Part shown: one piece after another, positions 28,621 to 40,370 of the stretch
Layout of the letters: the number at the start of each line of letters is the position of its first letter
Position numbering within the stretch: position 1 is the first letter of the stretch
DNA from: Synchiropus splendidus
Taxonomy: Eukaryota; Chordata; Actinopteri; Syngnathiformes; Callionymidae
Direction: 5' to 3'
Assembly: GCF_027744825.2 (NCBI RefSeq)
Contig: NC_071335.1
Coordinates: 15,752,501-15,816,500 of the forward strand
Length of the DNA: 64,000 nt
Position numbers and translations under genes: made by a program
Notes under the pieces: generated by a model
Seen by the model: only the letters and a program-made list of their open reading frames with translations
What the model was told of the DNA's origin: nothing
The model's database searches: none

Positions 28621-29041
28621 GTGAATTGTGTCGCAAAGGACTGCGGGTAGTGAATTCTTGTGTAAATATAAGTGTTTTAATGCAGGTAAAATAATAGAAA
28701 GGTGTAGTCGTTGGGTAATTTGAATGTTAATTTAGGATTCAAGTAATGTAAAAGTTTGGACCATGACTGAAACGGTGGGTGATGTAAAGACCTTCGCTCT
28801 GTTTAAGTGGTTCAACTTTGAATACACGGTTATTATGCTGATTGAGATGACTGCTTCCTTGGCGACATCATCCTTACATTATTATTTCAATATAATAATT
28901 TATAATAAATAGTTGACGGTATCTACTTGTTTAAGTTTGCAGTTTGTGGCTGATTTATGTCTATCGTGACCTTAGGTACATCTTTAATGTATACTCTATG
29001 TCTTTAATGTCTCTCTTCTATTTCTATTCTATTCTATTATA

Positions 29042-29770
29042 CAGTGGTACCTCGGTTCTCGACCACAATCCGTTCCAGACGGCGGTTCGAGAAGTAATTT
29101 GTTCGAAATCTGAAACGATTTTTCCCATTACAATGAATGGAAAAGGAAATAGTGCGTTCCAAGCCTTAAAATAGTCTTTTGTAGGAGTGAATGTAGAGTG
29201 TCTGCTGCAGGTGCGCTGTTCCTCTATGTGTGTGGCCGCTGCATGTGGGAGGGGTTGTCGAGTGAGTGACGTCTCTCCAGAAGTGAAGAGGTGCCCGGTG
29301 CGTGTCCAGCTCTGAATGTGCGCTTCTGTGCAGTTTGGCTGTGACAAAGTCATAAACCAAGTCACGCTCTGTCCCAGACTCGCCTCATCCCTGTCCCAGC
29401 TCCAGCCCACAACAGGACATCAAACCCTGGAGTGAGTGCTCCAGCCTCGGAGGTGTGGAGAGCGAGCACCTCCCCTGTGACACTCTACCACGGTCCAGTG
29501 CGGAGACAGGAAAGGTTTTACACCTCAATATGAAGAAAAAACAGTCAGTAAATGTAGCTAACGGGACACGTCTGCATACAGAGCCTGCGTTATACACTAT
29601 AACAAAGCGCGTCGTGGGTCAGCTGATTGGTCCGTATATGTTTTTTCCGCCTTTTTTTCGGGGGCGTTCGAGTTCTGGATTTTCGTTCCAAACCCGAAGC
29701 AAAAAAATCTAGAAATTTTTGTTGGAACTTTGTTCCAAGTCCGGGGCGTTCGAAAACTGAAGTTCCACTG
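29042..29770. mobile_element. MITE copy 2 (CAGTGGTACC family)
   Basis: Starts CAGTGGTACCTCGGTTCTCG and ends TTCGAAAACTGAAGTTCCACTG, a slightly mutated inverted end. It is inverted relative to copy 1 (14,940-15,652) and is better preserved at both ends. It sits between the dnm2 promoter and CLM-1. TATA-like bases flank both ends, so the target duplication is hidden in AT-rich DNA. Confidence 0.85.
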
Positions 29771-29813
29771 GATTATATTATATTATATTATATTATATAT
29801 TATATTATATTAT
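29771..29813. repeat. ATTAT microsatellite
   Basis: Short AT-rich tandem run directly adjoining the right end of MITE copy 2. Confidence 0.85.
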
Positions 29814-30252
29814 AACAAGAACTGCAGCAATATCCTGTCAAGCATCCAGATTTTTTTCTTTTTATAATTCCACCAGAATTGCTCTATAAGGTGTATTGAC
29901 ACAAAAAGTGGCAGCAAAAAGTAAAACTCGCAAAGGGCTATGACTTCGGCCTGAACAAAATAAAATAAGCATTGCGTGAATGTGTTTTATTAAACGCTTG
30001 TCAATGGCACAATCTCATACCCGCCACATGGAGGCGCTAAATAGCAACAATCTACGGTGTACGTCATACGATAACATTGAAAACTTGTAACGCATGAAAT
30101 AAAAGTTAAAAAAGAAGTGACGTCCTGCTTTTTTTTAACATAAGAGCCACATGATTCTTAAGAAAAGAAAAGTGGCAGCTCGAGACCTGGAAAATGAAAT
30201 GCAGCTGTTTATACTAGCAGGAGAATTCGAATCCGTCAGTGCCCGCTACATT
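29814..30252. other. DNA downstream of CLM-1
   Basis: About 440 bp after the CLM-1 stop codon (minus-strand gene). It would hold its 3' UTR; TTTTATT at 29,985-29,991 and ATGAAATAAAAG near 30,092 are possible signal positions. No other gene is visible. Confidence 0.4.
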
Positions 30253-30855
30253 CTACTCCACTTTATCGTCAGTGTTTTTCTGGAAATGAACGGAAGCGTA
30301 TTGAAGGTTCTCTTCTGGACGATTGACAGTGACATAAACGGTGGTCAACTGGCGTCCTGGAGTCTGTGCGCAAGGCGGTTCACTGATCTCCTCATACTGG
30401 TGATCCTCCCGGGGTTCCTGCGCAGGGGAGACGAGCGGCGCGTGTTTACACCGTAAATCAACGGCACATTCACAAATGCACAAACCTTAAAATTGTGTGG
30501 AGGATGTTCCTGCCTCTCCGCACTGCGCCCTGCCCAGGAGTTTAACAGTTCAGTTAACGGTGTCCAGTGACGTGAGGAATCGTTTTTTCAAAAGTGTCGC
30601 TGACAATGTGAAACGTGGGGGAAACAATGAACCAAAGTACTTTGACCAAATGAGACGCACCTGTGTTCTTGCTGAGCTTCAGTTTGTAAAGTGCCACAGA
30701 TGCCACAGACGCTGTCACGACCAACAGCACACCAACAACAACGGAAATCACTGGTGGAGACAAAAAAAATAGATCAGCACGTGACACGGATTGAGGGCGG
30801 CGACATTCGGAGCGAAAACGAAACTGTCAGGAGTAACACACGCAACACGCAAGAC

Positions 30856-30917
<62 letters not shown>

Positions 30918-32113
30918 CAGTTTATATGACTGAAGTTTTTTTTCTTCTTCTCTGGGCTGTGTGTGTTCCTCATTCTAACAAACAACAAACTCACCTTTGG
31001 GAATATTTCGGCCGTCAGATGACTGTGTGCCTGATCCCTCTCTTTTCTCAGACGCGTCAGTGACCTCGCTAGATGAAGAGTCGCTCTTCCCCTTTCTTTG
31101 ATGATGTTCAGCTGTTAACAAAAATATGGTTTCATTTCCTGAAAACAAACAACAGATTTATGAAAAACAAAATTTTCGACCACTCACAATGAGAAAGCTT
31201 TATTTGGAAAACTCCGTGGCGCCATGTTGTATTTGAGCAGCACCAGTAAGTATCGATGTCCTTCTTGGTCAGATTTCTGATGACCACACGGAAGTATTTT
31301 GACCTTTTGAACTCACGGTGCGGAACTATTTTCTGGACATCACAAGTGCGGGGATCCGCTCCCTTGCACAGACACTTGTCATCATCCCTGTGACTGTCGT
31401 GATAGGGACAAGTGATCGCAGCGCTTCTGCCAAGAACACCAGGGACTACAGTCGGCTCAACGTCATCCAACTCTTGGAGAGAAAAAAGGCTGATGGTTAA
31501 CCCATTTAGCTGAATGTGGCTGCACATCAAGAAAATCAAATGAAACAATCCACACTTACTCTTCACTGCCAAGGTGACTTCAGTCAAACAGCCATGTGTT
31601 TCACCGTAGTTAACACGGCACAGATACTTTCCACTGTCATCCACGGTCAGTTCTGACATGGTCACCCTGTAGTGCTCTTGTTGTTTGTGATCCTCCAGGA
31701 GAAACCTGTCTTTTCTTGTGGTATTTGACATGTGGGCAGAAATGAGGTTGGAGCACTTGTCTCCATTGACTCTGCAGAATTCCTTCACACCATTTTTCAT
31801 CTTAGGTGGATATGCGCATTTGATGCAGACAGACAATCCAACAAAGCCAGTCACATGAACAGATCCACTGCTACCTGATGAAGAGAAACCAAACAAGGTA
31901 TTACCTGGAATATGGACGCTAGATATGGCCAATAGTTAGTTCTAATAGTTAGACATTTTCACTCACATCTTTTCGGTTGATTCCCAGTGGCAGGCAAAAC
32001 CCTCACGCAGGCCGCTGTGATCAAGTACACGTGAGTCACACCTGCTGTACATTCAATTAGGAAACAGTTTTACCTGTGATAAAGCAGAAGATGATCTTCA
32101 GTGACTGTCTCAT
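30253..32113 (-). CDS. CLM-1: two-V-domain CMRF35/CD300-like inhibitory receptor
   Basis: Seven exons fit in frame: 32,113-32,074 (signal MRQSLKIIFCFIT), 31,874-31,560 (V1), 31,472-31,188 (V2), 31,111-30,995 (Ser/Thr-rich stalk), 30,750-30,661 (membrane), 30,529-30,486 and 30,417-30,253 (tail); total 351 aa. V1 (CIKCAYPP, VKEFCRVNG, DDSGKYLCR) and V2 (AAITCPYHD, DKCLCKG, DIDTYWCCS) carry the extra cysteines typical of the pIgR/CD300 fold. The membrane segment ISVVVGVLLVVTASVASVAL has no charge. The tail has DHQYEEI, TVYVTV (ITSM form TxYxxV) and LQYASV (ITIM form), so inhibitory or dual signalling through SH2 phosphatases is likely. All joins except the last are phase 1. Family certain; one-to-one orthology with a mammalian CD300 is not claimed. 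An AAT microsatellite lies in the stalk-membrane intron. Confidence 0.85.
30859..30916. repeat. AAT trinucleotide microsatellite
   Basis: About 19 tandem AAT units inside the CLM-1 intron between the stalk and membrane exons. Confidence 0.95.
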
Positions 32114-33389
32114 CTTTTTCTCTTCTGATGCTTCCTGAAACTGAACTGGCTCTGTGGGCGGCTTCTTCTTTCTCTCGCGTGTTACAGTATTTGCATTACG
32201 AAGGGATCTTTCTATGAGATAGCACATGAACAAAAAGGGAAGTGAATGTTGGCACGGTGATAAACTGTAGACGTGCACAGACAGACCCCTAGTGGTGCTC
32301 GAGCACCAACCCTTTTTTTATTCTGTAAATCCAAATGAACCAACCCAATCTTCATTTCAATCTCCTCTACCACATTATAAATACCTCACATGACAGCTCA
32401 TATGGCATTTGTGTATATAAAACACTAGTTGCCCTTTATTTTGTGCTAGGCCCAATGTTACGATTAATTTCCTTTGTAATGTCCTGTTTTTCTTCGATAA
32501 AATTGATACAATTCAGTCGTCGTATCATACCATTTTTGTCATTGAGCATTGTGTTCACTTTCACTTTCACTCTTCCAAGTGTCCTTGATGTTGCTTCTAT
32601 TCTGCTCTACTTTTAGACTGTAATACTCCCTTGCACTTTTCATTATAGACATCGAATACAAGCACAAATACTCATGTCCAGGGTGTCAATCTGCAGGCGT
32701 CTGAAAGTCATGTGACACCCCTCTCCAGCCAGAGTAGTGCAACTGTGGAAACCACTTTGATCCACGTTGATTGAGCATCACAGCTAACAATGTGTGAAAC
32801 GAATGGATGCTAACCAGAGAACAAAGAACTAACCTGTGTGTTAAAGGCACTTCACACGTCAACCAAAAAAACACAGTTACCAGAAGAGACATGCCCAATT
32901 TTTTTCTCTTTATGTATGAACAGGATACTTCATTTTTATGTTGAAACTTAGTTGGAGAAACGTCAGGATGAGACAGAGCTTCAGCCTAACAGAGAGCAGA
33001 ACCTTCTCTGGGTGGCGTGACAAATGTTAACAGGAGGATGAATGCTCATATAACAACAATATCTTATGTGTTTAAGAATTAATGTACATTTACCATGCTT
33101 TACGCCCCTCTGTAGTCAGTAGTTTATTTTCATTTTGGCCTCAATTGGGTTTAAAGACTTTTTATAGATGGTTTATTCATGTCTTTTTAACAGTTAGTCA
33201 ATAGACATAATTTACCTAAAGAGCACTTTTTTCATAATCTTCAAATTCAAAGCTTTTTATTCAAATCATTTCCGTGTTTCCCAAATCTCCCAACAGACAG
33301 TGATGTGATAATGTTTCTAAAACCGGGTATTCCAATGAAGGGAGCAGTTTCAGCTTAATATTCAACAATATATTCAATTCAAAACAATT
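32114..33389. other. Intergenic DNA between CLM-1 and the L1-like fragment
   Basis: About 1.3 kb with no exon that I can support. The first 100 bp resemble the flank of CLM-4 near 44,430-44,510, as part of the CLM-1/CLM-4 duplication. Confidence 0.5.
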
Positions 33390-34230
33390 CCACACATTTA
33401 ATGAAAACGATATGGGAGACTGATCTAGGTGAACAAGGCGATGATGAGAGTTGGTCAGAGATCTTACGCAGGACTCATAAATCATCAATATCTGCAAAAT
33501 TTGGGTTCATTCACTGCAAAGTACTGCCTCCTTGTTACTATACAAAGGAATGTCTGCGGCAAACATTTTTGATGGCGTTTCTACATCATGTGACCGACAA
33601 TCCCCTGCCAATCACATCCATATGATGTGGCTCTGCCCGGCGCTTGATAAATATACTGGTCTGAAAATATTCGATAAGAGACTGACTCCAAATCCTTTGA
33701 CAGCTTTGCTCAAATTACAAAACCAAAATATTGCTTCACTGGAGATCCGCACCTGCTCATACATTGCAGATCAAAGCTGCGTGATACTTTCTAAAATTAG
33801 AAAAACTTCAGACTTAAACTGGTAGGAATGTGCCATAACTTTGAAAACATTTGATACCCTTCATTAACGTATGTGAAAGTATCATCACAAAACTGCTTGA
33901 CTTTGACAAGTCATTGTTTACTTTTGCCTTTCATTCAGCCTCACTTTTTGCTTATCGCTGCTTTGGACTGCTAACTGAATAGACGTTATACTGTAGTCTG
34001 AACCATTCATTTGCTATGTCCATTATGGTGTAGATATGATCACAATCATTATGGGAAATGCACCTTTGGTGGGGAATAGGTTCTTTTTTTATTTTTCATT
34101 TGTATCTTTATCTTCATTATTCTTATCATTGTGTGTAAGTATACATGTATGTTGTGACTTCATGTCACTCAATAGTTTGTATCTTTTTGTTTGATTTTAT
34201 TTGCATCTGGAAAATAAACTTAACCATGAC
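33390..34230 (+). mobile_element. L1-like LINE 3'-end fragment
   Basis: A plus-strand frame (33,401 onward, with at least one frameshift near 33,600) reads WETDLGEQGDDESWSEIL, then SSISAKFGFIHCKVL and, in the second frame, HMMWLCPALDKYTGLKIFD. This matches the conserved C-terminal tail of L1-type reverse transcriptases (a WxxxL/SSxxAxxxxIxxKxLHR region and an HLFWxCP motif). The element is heavily 5'-truncated and dead. It is followed by AT-rich 3' sequence ending near GGAAAATAAACTTAA. Confidence 0.6.
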
Positions 34231-34572
34231 GCATGAACAAACGTAAACCCATTTATCACAACCGAGTGATTTTGAAGTTCAAAACCTTGACAGGACCGGC
34301 CACACGCTCGAAACCCAGAGGTGCCTCAAGGCTGGAATCACCCCGGTGACGGCTTCACAGGACAGCATGGTTCAGTCGCAAATACATGACGGAAATCAAA
34401 AAGAAGAAGAAGCGTTTGCAATATGTTACTAACCAAAATGGAGTCCAATATGAATCTGGCCCTTTTGTTCACCAAGTATCAGAGTGATTATCATCCACTG
34501 GTCTATTGGCAGAGTCGGTGTGTGCAGGGTGGAGGTGAGGCTGGAGTGGAGCGTCTGGTCTGCAGGGTTCTG
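34231..34572. other. DNA downstream of CLM-2
   Basis: About 340 bp. Part next to the tail exon (about 34,500-34,572) is shared with the flanks of CLM-3 and CLM-5 and is probably 3' UTR. Confidence 0.45.
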
Positions 34573-35829
34573 TCATCCTTCCTTCACAGGGACCACAGAG
34601 GAAACAACAGCATCTGGATCTGAAGCAGAGTAGTGGAAGCCATGCTCTGCTCCGTCATCTGCTGATGACATGAACATGTTTGCATGGAGGGAATTTATCA
34701 CCTCTTTATCTGCATTGTGGGCTTTGAATGAGTAACGTCATGATGGTTAGTTGAGCTTCATGTGAAAGATACAGATAATAATACTCATATCTTGTCAGAG
34801 CAACATTTGTTTAGGTGGAGACACCGACATCAGGCAGGAGAGAAACAGGTCAGAAGGTGAAGGTGCAGTCAGGAGAGACACAAGGTCATTGAAACTATGC
34901 GTAACATGAAGGCAGAACAAGGACGTGAGAGAGTAGAAGGAGTGCGAGGGATCCTGAAGAGAGAGGCAGGGTCCTGAGGATTTCAAATTCGGACCTGAAG
35001 ATGCTCCCAAGCTTCTCCTTTGTAGGATAAAGTCCAGGAACAGGACTGAAACGAGAACTCCAAAACAAATCCTGAGTCCTCATTCAATGTACATCACAGG
35101 TGCTAAAAGAAAACACACACACACACAGAACATTCCCTTCATTTTTGTCTTGGCTCTCTTTTTACTACCAAAATGAGTATTACTTGAGGGTGAAGATTGT
35201 TCATCTCCACTGTCATTCTTCAGCTCATCAGTTGTCCTTTCCTCTTTTGGATCTAATGAAAATGGGAAAGCATATCATGTTTCAGTGAAAGCAGATGAAA
35301 GATACATGTTCTGTAAAGAGTGATCGGCGGAACCATGACAGTGATGATGGCGAAAATATAAAAACCTTCTGACTTTTAGCAACAGTGAGGTGAGATCTCT
35401 CTACTCCACACCTATATGATCCTGAGTCGTTCATCTCCAGGTTATAAATGGTCACATCAAAATGATTCTCTCTGTCAGTTATGTGATACTTGGCTGTGTT
35501 TGGACCTTCGCTGGTTATGAGGACATCTTTGTAGTCACATGCTCCTCTGCAGAAATACTTTGTGTTGCCGTCAGCAAGTGAGTGAGAACATGTAATTGTG
35601 ATATCTTCCCCCTCCTTCCCTGTTAGTGTCAGATCATAAGCATCCACTTCTGAAAACCCTGCAGAAAAGACAAATACATAAAAATCCCCCTTGAAGTTGT
35701 GAGCTTGAAACATCATTACAAGGAAAATACATCAGTCAGCTACGAGTGATAACAAAAACACACAACATGTGAAGCAGCAGACTCACCTGCCAGAAAACAG
35801 AGCAGAACCATCAGAGAATGGATCTCCAT
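34573..35829 (-). pseudogene. CLM-2: single-V CMRF35-like receptor, damaged
   Basis: Exon positions follow the family plan: signal 35,829-35,787 (MEIHSLMVLLCFLA), V 35,658-35,374, stalk 35,252-35,184, membrane 35,102-34,995, tail 34,658-34,573. Three faults are visible. The V-exon donor, GTAAGTCAACTCAG in relatives, is shortened to GTCAGA by a 10-base deletion. The membrane exon has an in-frame TGA at 35,082-35,080, where CLM-3 has a leucine codon. The membrane-exon donor is GTCCGA instead of GTATGA. The V domain lacks 8 residues before its last strand (CGVERSHLTV). Reading through the lost donor gives about 30 extra residues and a stop, so a secreted V domain could still be made. The intron near the tail is almost identical to that of CLM-5. 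I favour pseudogene over secreted decoy. Confidence 0.75.
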
Positions 35830-36635
35830 TCTTCTGTCTCATACGCGACTCTCTGTTCATCATTCTCAGTTTCTCAGGATTCTGCTTCCTTTTTTTGCTC
35901 ACAAACTTCCTTTATCTTGTTCAAGTGAGACGACGTGGTATTTCTGACAAATGTGTGTGGGTGTGTGAGTATTAGCCACTCATACGGTATATGTGTGATG
36001 ATTTTCTGTTTGCCGAGGCCTCGCAAGCCTGCGTTGCAGCTAACCATAAAAGGTAGAACCAATGTTGACATGTACTACTAAACATAGTAATATAAAAATA
36101 ATATAAATAACACACACTTGGACGATGTGCTCGTGACATAGTGGCAAATGTTAATGAAAGGATGGATGGTTCACTGAACTCATGTGAGTAGTAAAAAGTA
36201 AAAAAAAGAGAACTTTTTTCAAGCAAATTCACAGAAAACATTTTAGTTTGTGAAACTTTCAGGCGATTTAATTTCTTCTTAACAGTGGAAATTAATCCAG
36301 TTTACCTTTCCCAGTTGAATTATGTAAATATATCAAACTTATTGTCAAACAATATTTTTATTGGCATGAATATCAGGGTATTGAATGATCACAGAAGATA
36401 AACCAATCCCCCAAACACACATGCACACACACATAGGTTTGTCATACCATCTTGCTGGGGATTTGCAAAAGAGCTCCACAAGGCGGTGTTTTCCCCCAAA
36501 TTGGACCTCACTAGAATAGATATGCTTCAACATAGGCACACACACGTGGTCATGCAAAATAAAGTTTGATTTGAATCCTGATGCATGATGGGTGGAGGTG
36601 AGGCTGGAGTGGAGCGTCTGGTCTGCAGGGTTCTG
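35830..36635. other. Intergenic DNA between CLM-2 and CLM-3
   Basis: About 800 bp between the CLM-2 signal exon and the CLM-3 stop. No separate exon is seen. A CLM-3 3' UTR is expected at the high-coordinate end. Confidence 0.45.
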
Positions 36636-37970
36636 TCATCCTTCCCTCACAGTGACCACAGAGGAAACAACAGCGTCTGGCTCTGAAGCAGAGTAGTGGA
36701 AGCCACGCTCTGCTCTGTCTGTAAAGATTTTAAATTCAAAACATCTCATAGCAGCATTTAGTAATACCCATATTGAGTGATGCAGGTTATCTTTGTTGCT
36801 TGCTGAGTGTCTTTGATGTCTGAGTGTCTTTGCTTGTTGCTGCTGGGACACGTTGACATATACAGACCATCAAAAATAATAAAACCGTATCCCAACCATG
36901 GCCAGGTCAACAGTTTTTAGGCTCAGATACAAAGGGACAAAGGAGGGATCTTCAAGGTTTCCGCTTTGTTCGTCTGTTACCTTGCTTCAGAAATACAACC
37001 TCAGAATTGCCATTGAATTTTTATGTTGAGGTGATGAGGGCTGTCGTGGTCAGCTGCTAAACGTAACTTGAAAAGTAAGTTCAGATCTAACTTAGTTATT
37101 TTGAAAGTCAAGTGAACAGTAAAATAACTAGGTTACTTTTTAAGGGAGTAATCAGTCGTCAAAGTACTCTCTGACTGAACAGGTGTGTTGGTGTTCATAC
37201 CAGAGGAGGCTCCCAAGCGTCGCCTTCGTAGGACAAAGACCAGTAATGGGAGGAGCACCAGAAGCCAAAAGCAAATCCTGAGGCCTAATCCGATGTACAC
37301 CGCAGTTTCTTTCTTCTTCTCTTCTGGTTCTGTCTTCTCTCGTGGTTCTTATGAACAATGACAAAGTATATTATACATGGATTATTAGTAAAGTGAAGGA
37401 TTGCTACATGCTACAGTGGTCAGAATGTACAGTGAAGTGTGATCAGTGGAACCAGGACAGTGATGATGCTGAGTTGACTTACTTTTGACAACGGTGAGGT
37501 CAACTCCAGTATACGTGTCCAGGCCAACTCTGTCTATTCCACACCAGTACAATCCTGAGTCTTTCTCCTCCAGGTTATAAATGGTCACATCAAAATCATC
37601 CCCTCTGTCAGTTATGTGATACTTGGCTGTGTTTGGACCTTCGCTGGTTATGAGGACATCTTTGTAGTCACATTCTCCTCTGCAGAAATACTTTGTTCTG
37701 CTGTAAGCAAGTGAGTGAGAACATGTAATTGTGATATCTTCCCCCTCCTTCCCTGTTAGTGTCAGATCATACGAGTCCACGTCTGAAACCCCTGCAGAGA
37801 AGACAAATACATATAAAATCCCTCTTGAAGTAGTGAACATGAAACATCATTACAATGACAAAGGAAATACATCACTCAGCTGCCAAATGAGTGATGAAGA
37901 AAACACATGTGAACGCAGCAGACTCACCTGCCAGAAAACAGAGCAGAACCATCAGACAATTGATCTCCAT
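36636..37970 (-). CDS. CLM-3: single-V receptor, short tail, charged membrane segment
   Basis: Four exons in frame: signal 37,970-37,928 (MEINCLMVLLCFLA), V 37,791-37,483, fused stalk and membrane 37,347-37,201, tail 36,718-36,636; total 193 aa. The V domain has the B/F cysteines (ITITCSHS, DSGLYWCGIDR) and the extra pair KYFCRGEC of the CD300/pIgR fold. The stalk is only about 12 residues (KPREKTEPEEKKK) and is joined to the membrane exon. The membrane segment YIGLGLRICFWLLVLLPLL carries an arginine, a usual docking residue for ITAM adaptors. The tail ends AERGFHYSASEPDAVVSSVV plus TVREG. Its single tyrosine lacks the +3 hydrophobic residue of an ITIM. An activating role is inferred, not shown. 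Confidence 0.85.
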
Positions 37971-38177
37971 TCTTCTGTCTCAGTACTTGACTCTGAGTTC
38001 ATTATTGTCGGTTTCTCAGGTTCCTGGTTCCCTTTTGTTGAGGAACTTCCTCTATCCAGCTCAAGTGATTGTGAGCGCCTGTGGCTACTTATATTTGTGT
38101 TTCCTGTTCAAGAAAAAAAAAAGTCATCATTATTTTCCCCAAAGCCTCAATTCAAACACCTGGTTGGCAACTTGGCA

Positions 38178-38211
38178 AAAAAAAAAGTTTTTTTTTTTTT
38201 TTTTTTTTTTT
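38178..38211. repeat. Poly-A / poly-T tract
   Basis: An A run followed by about 23 T residues, 200 bp upstream of the CLM-3 start. It may be a foldback or slippage site. Confidence 0.8.
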
Positions 38212-38428
38212 ACCTTCGGCTTCAAACTTGGAGGCAGTGTTTGACCACATTCATGTACAGATCTAAACAGTGTCATCTGTGTGACCTGTGTCCACTCTCA
38301 GCTGCATGGTGACGGCAGGTGAATGAGACTGTCAGGGTCTGTGACTGGTAGCTTTCTTTCTTCATGCTCCCACCTGCACTGCCGTAACTTGTCCTCACTG
38401 GCATCAACAAGAAACCCTGCCTCCAGCT

Positions 38429-40218
38429 CAGAATCAGAATCAGAATCAAATTTATTGCCATGGTCAGTGGGGAGCCCACCAACTAGGAAAGTGTTTTGGA
38501 ATAACGTGCAGTCAAAAAGTAAATAAATAATAAAATAAAATAAAATAACAAGGCTGTTCACGAATTCAACAGTCTGACGGCTGAGGGGAAGAAGCTGTTC
38601 CTGTGATGGGAGGTTCTGGTCTGGATGGACCGTAGCCTCCTGCCAGAGGGAAGAGGAACAAACAGTCTATGTCGAGGGTGAGAAGGGTCGGCTCTGATCC
38701 GACCTGCACGTCTCTGCTCCTGGAGGCATACAGGTCCTGAAGAGGTGGCAGGCTGCAACCGATCACCTTCTCAACGTACGATGCGCTGCAGTCTGCTCTT
38801 GTCCCTGGAGGTGGCGCTGTTGTACCAGACAGTGATAGAGGAGGTGAGAATGGACTGGATGATGGCCGTGTAGAACTCCACCAGCAACTTCGTCGGCAGT
38901 CGTAGTTTTCTTAGCTGCCTCAGGAAGAACATTCTCTGCTGGGCCTTCCTGATGAGGGACCTGATGGTCGGCTCCCATTTGAGGTCCTCAGTGATGGTGG
39001 TTCCCAGGAAGCAGAAGGAGTCCACAATAGGAATGGATAAACCAGCCAACATTAGAGAGGACGGAGGAGCTGTTACTCTCCTGAAGTCTATGACCATCTC
39101 CACTGTCTTCTGGGCGTTGAGCTCCAGGTTGTTGTGGCTGCACCAGGACACCAGCCGCTCCACCTCCCTCCTGTAAGCCGACTCATCTGCATCTGAGATG
39201 AGCCCGATGATGGTGGTGTCATCCGCAAACTTGATCAGCTGGAGGTGCAGCAGTTAGTGTACAGAGAGAAAAGCCATGGAGAGAGAACACAGCCCTGAGG
39301 AGAACCGATGTTGAGGGTCCAAGTGTCGGAGACAGTCGTCCCCAGCCGCACACGCTGACTCCGGCTGGTCAGGAAGTCTGTAATCCACCTGCAGAGGGAG
39401 TCAGGCACGTCCAGCTGGCGAAGCTTGTCTTCCTGGGCAGTCCAGATGCTCCAGAACGAAATGAAGGGCCTGGTTCACTGCATCGTCCACAGATCTGTTG
39501 GCTCTGTAGGCAAACTGCAATGAGTCCAGGTGAGAAGCAGTGATTTCAGGTGGGATAGAACCAGGCGACTTCATGACCACAGACGTCAGTGCCACCGGTC
39601 TGTAGTTATTCAGTCCTGTGATCCTGGCCTTCTTGGGAACAGGGATGATAGTGGAGGACTTAAAGCAGGCAGGAACATTGACAGGACACCAAGGAAGCAT
39701 TGAAGATGTCCATGAACACTTGGAGCCAGCTCAGCAGCACAATGCTTCAGGATGGCAGGGGAAACTCTGTCCGGACCTGCCGCCTTCCGAAGCTTCAGCT
39801 TCCTGAACTGAGTGAGCACGTCCTGCTCCATGATGTCAAGAGAAAGAGGAAGAGGGGGGAGTTGAGGGGGTGGCTCATCAAAAGTGACTGTGATCGACTT
39901 TGCTGTCTCAGTGACATCGTTCATCTTAGTTGTGTCACTAAGAGACAGCACAGTCCTTTGTTGTGAAGTGGAACATGGGACTGGAGAGACCACAGAGGTG
40001 TTGGTGCAATATGGCTGCTCAAAGCAACAATAGAAGTTGTTCAGGTCCTGTGCAAGAGCGAGGTTGTTCAGAGTGTGGGGGGCACGTGGCTCGTAGTTAG
40101 TGACCACCTTGAGCCCTCTCCACACTGCAGCCGAGTCATTGGCTGAGAACTGCTGCCTAAGTTTGTCAGCGTATGCGGCCCTAGCTTGTTTCAGCTCCCT
40201 CTGAAACTTCAAAAACAT
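38429..40218 (-). mobile_element. Jockey-superfamily LINE, 5'-truncated and frameshifted
   Basis: The minus strand encodes the second half of a LINE ORF2 in several frames. The spacer QRELKQARAAYADKLRQQF comes first (40,200). Reverse transcriptase follows, with [32 protein letters not shown] and [19 protein letters not shown], and then the thumb (NNLELNAQKTVEMVIDFRR, FLGTTITEDLKWEPTIRSL, QQRMFFLRQLRKLRLPTKLL). The last coding motif is NSFFPSAVRLLNS near 38,560. The 3' end carries AGAATCAGAATCAGAATC, frequent at LINE tails in fish. Frameshifts, and loss of the catalytic YADD part between 39,400 and 39,160, make it inactive. It falls in the CR1/L2/Rex1 group; I cannot choose between these by eye. 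Confidence 0.85.
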
Positions 40219-40292
40219 TCAACTTCAAATCAGCTTCAGAAGTCAGCAGTGAGACTTCTGTCAGCAAATCACTCCATTGGACTGGATCTTCT

Positions 40293-40370
40293 CTGCACTG
40301 ACTGAGTGTAAATAGCATCAACTAGACAACCATCTCATGCAGTGAGATGTTTATTACTCAGCATGACATA
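40293..40370 (-). pseudogene. Relic of a CLM 3' UTR
   Basis: The stretch around CATCTCATGCAGTGAGATGT and TTTATTACTCAGCATGACAT resembles the putative 3' end of CLM-5 (46,575-46,615: TTTCATGCAGTGGAACATTT, then ATTACTCAGCATGACAG). Both contain AATAAA on the minus strand (40,350-40,355 and 46,592-46,597). No tail exon remains nearby, so a receptor gene seems to have eroded here. The orphan membrane exon at 41,784-41,891 may belong to it. Confidence 0.55.
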
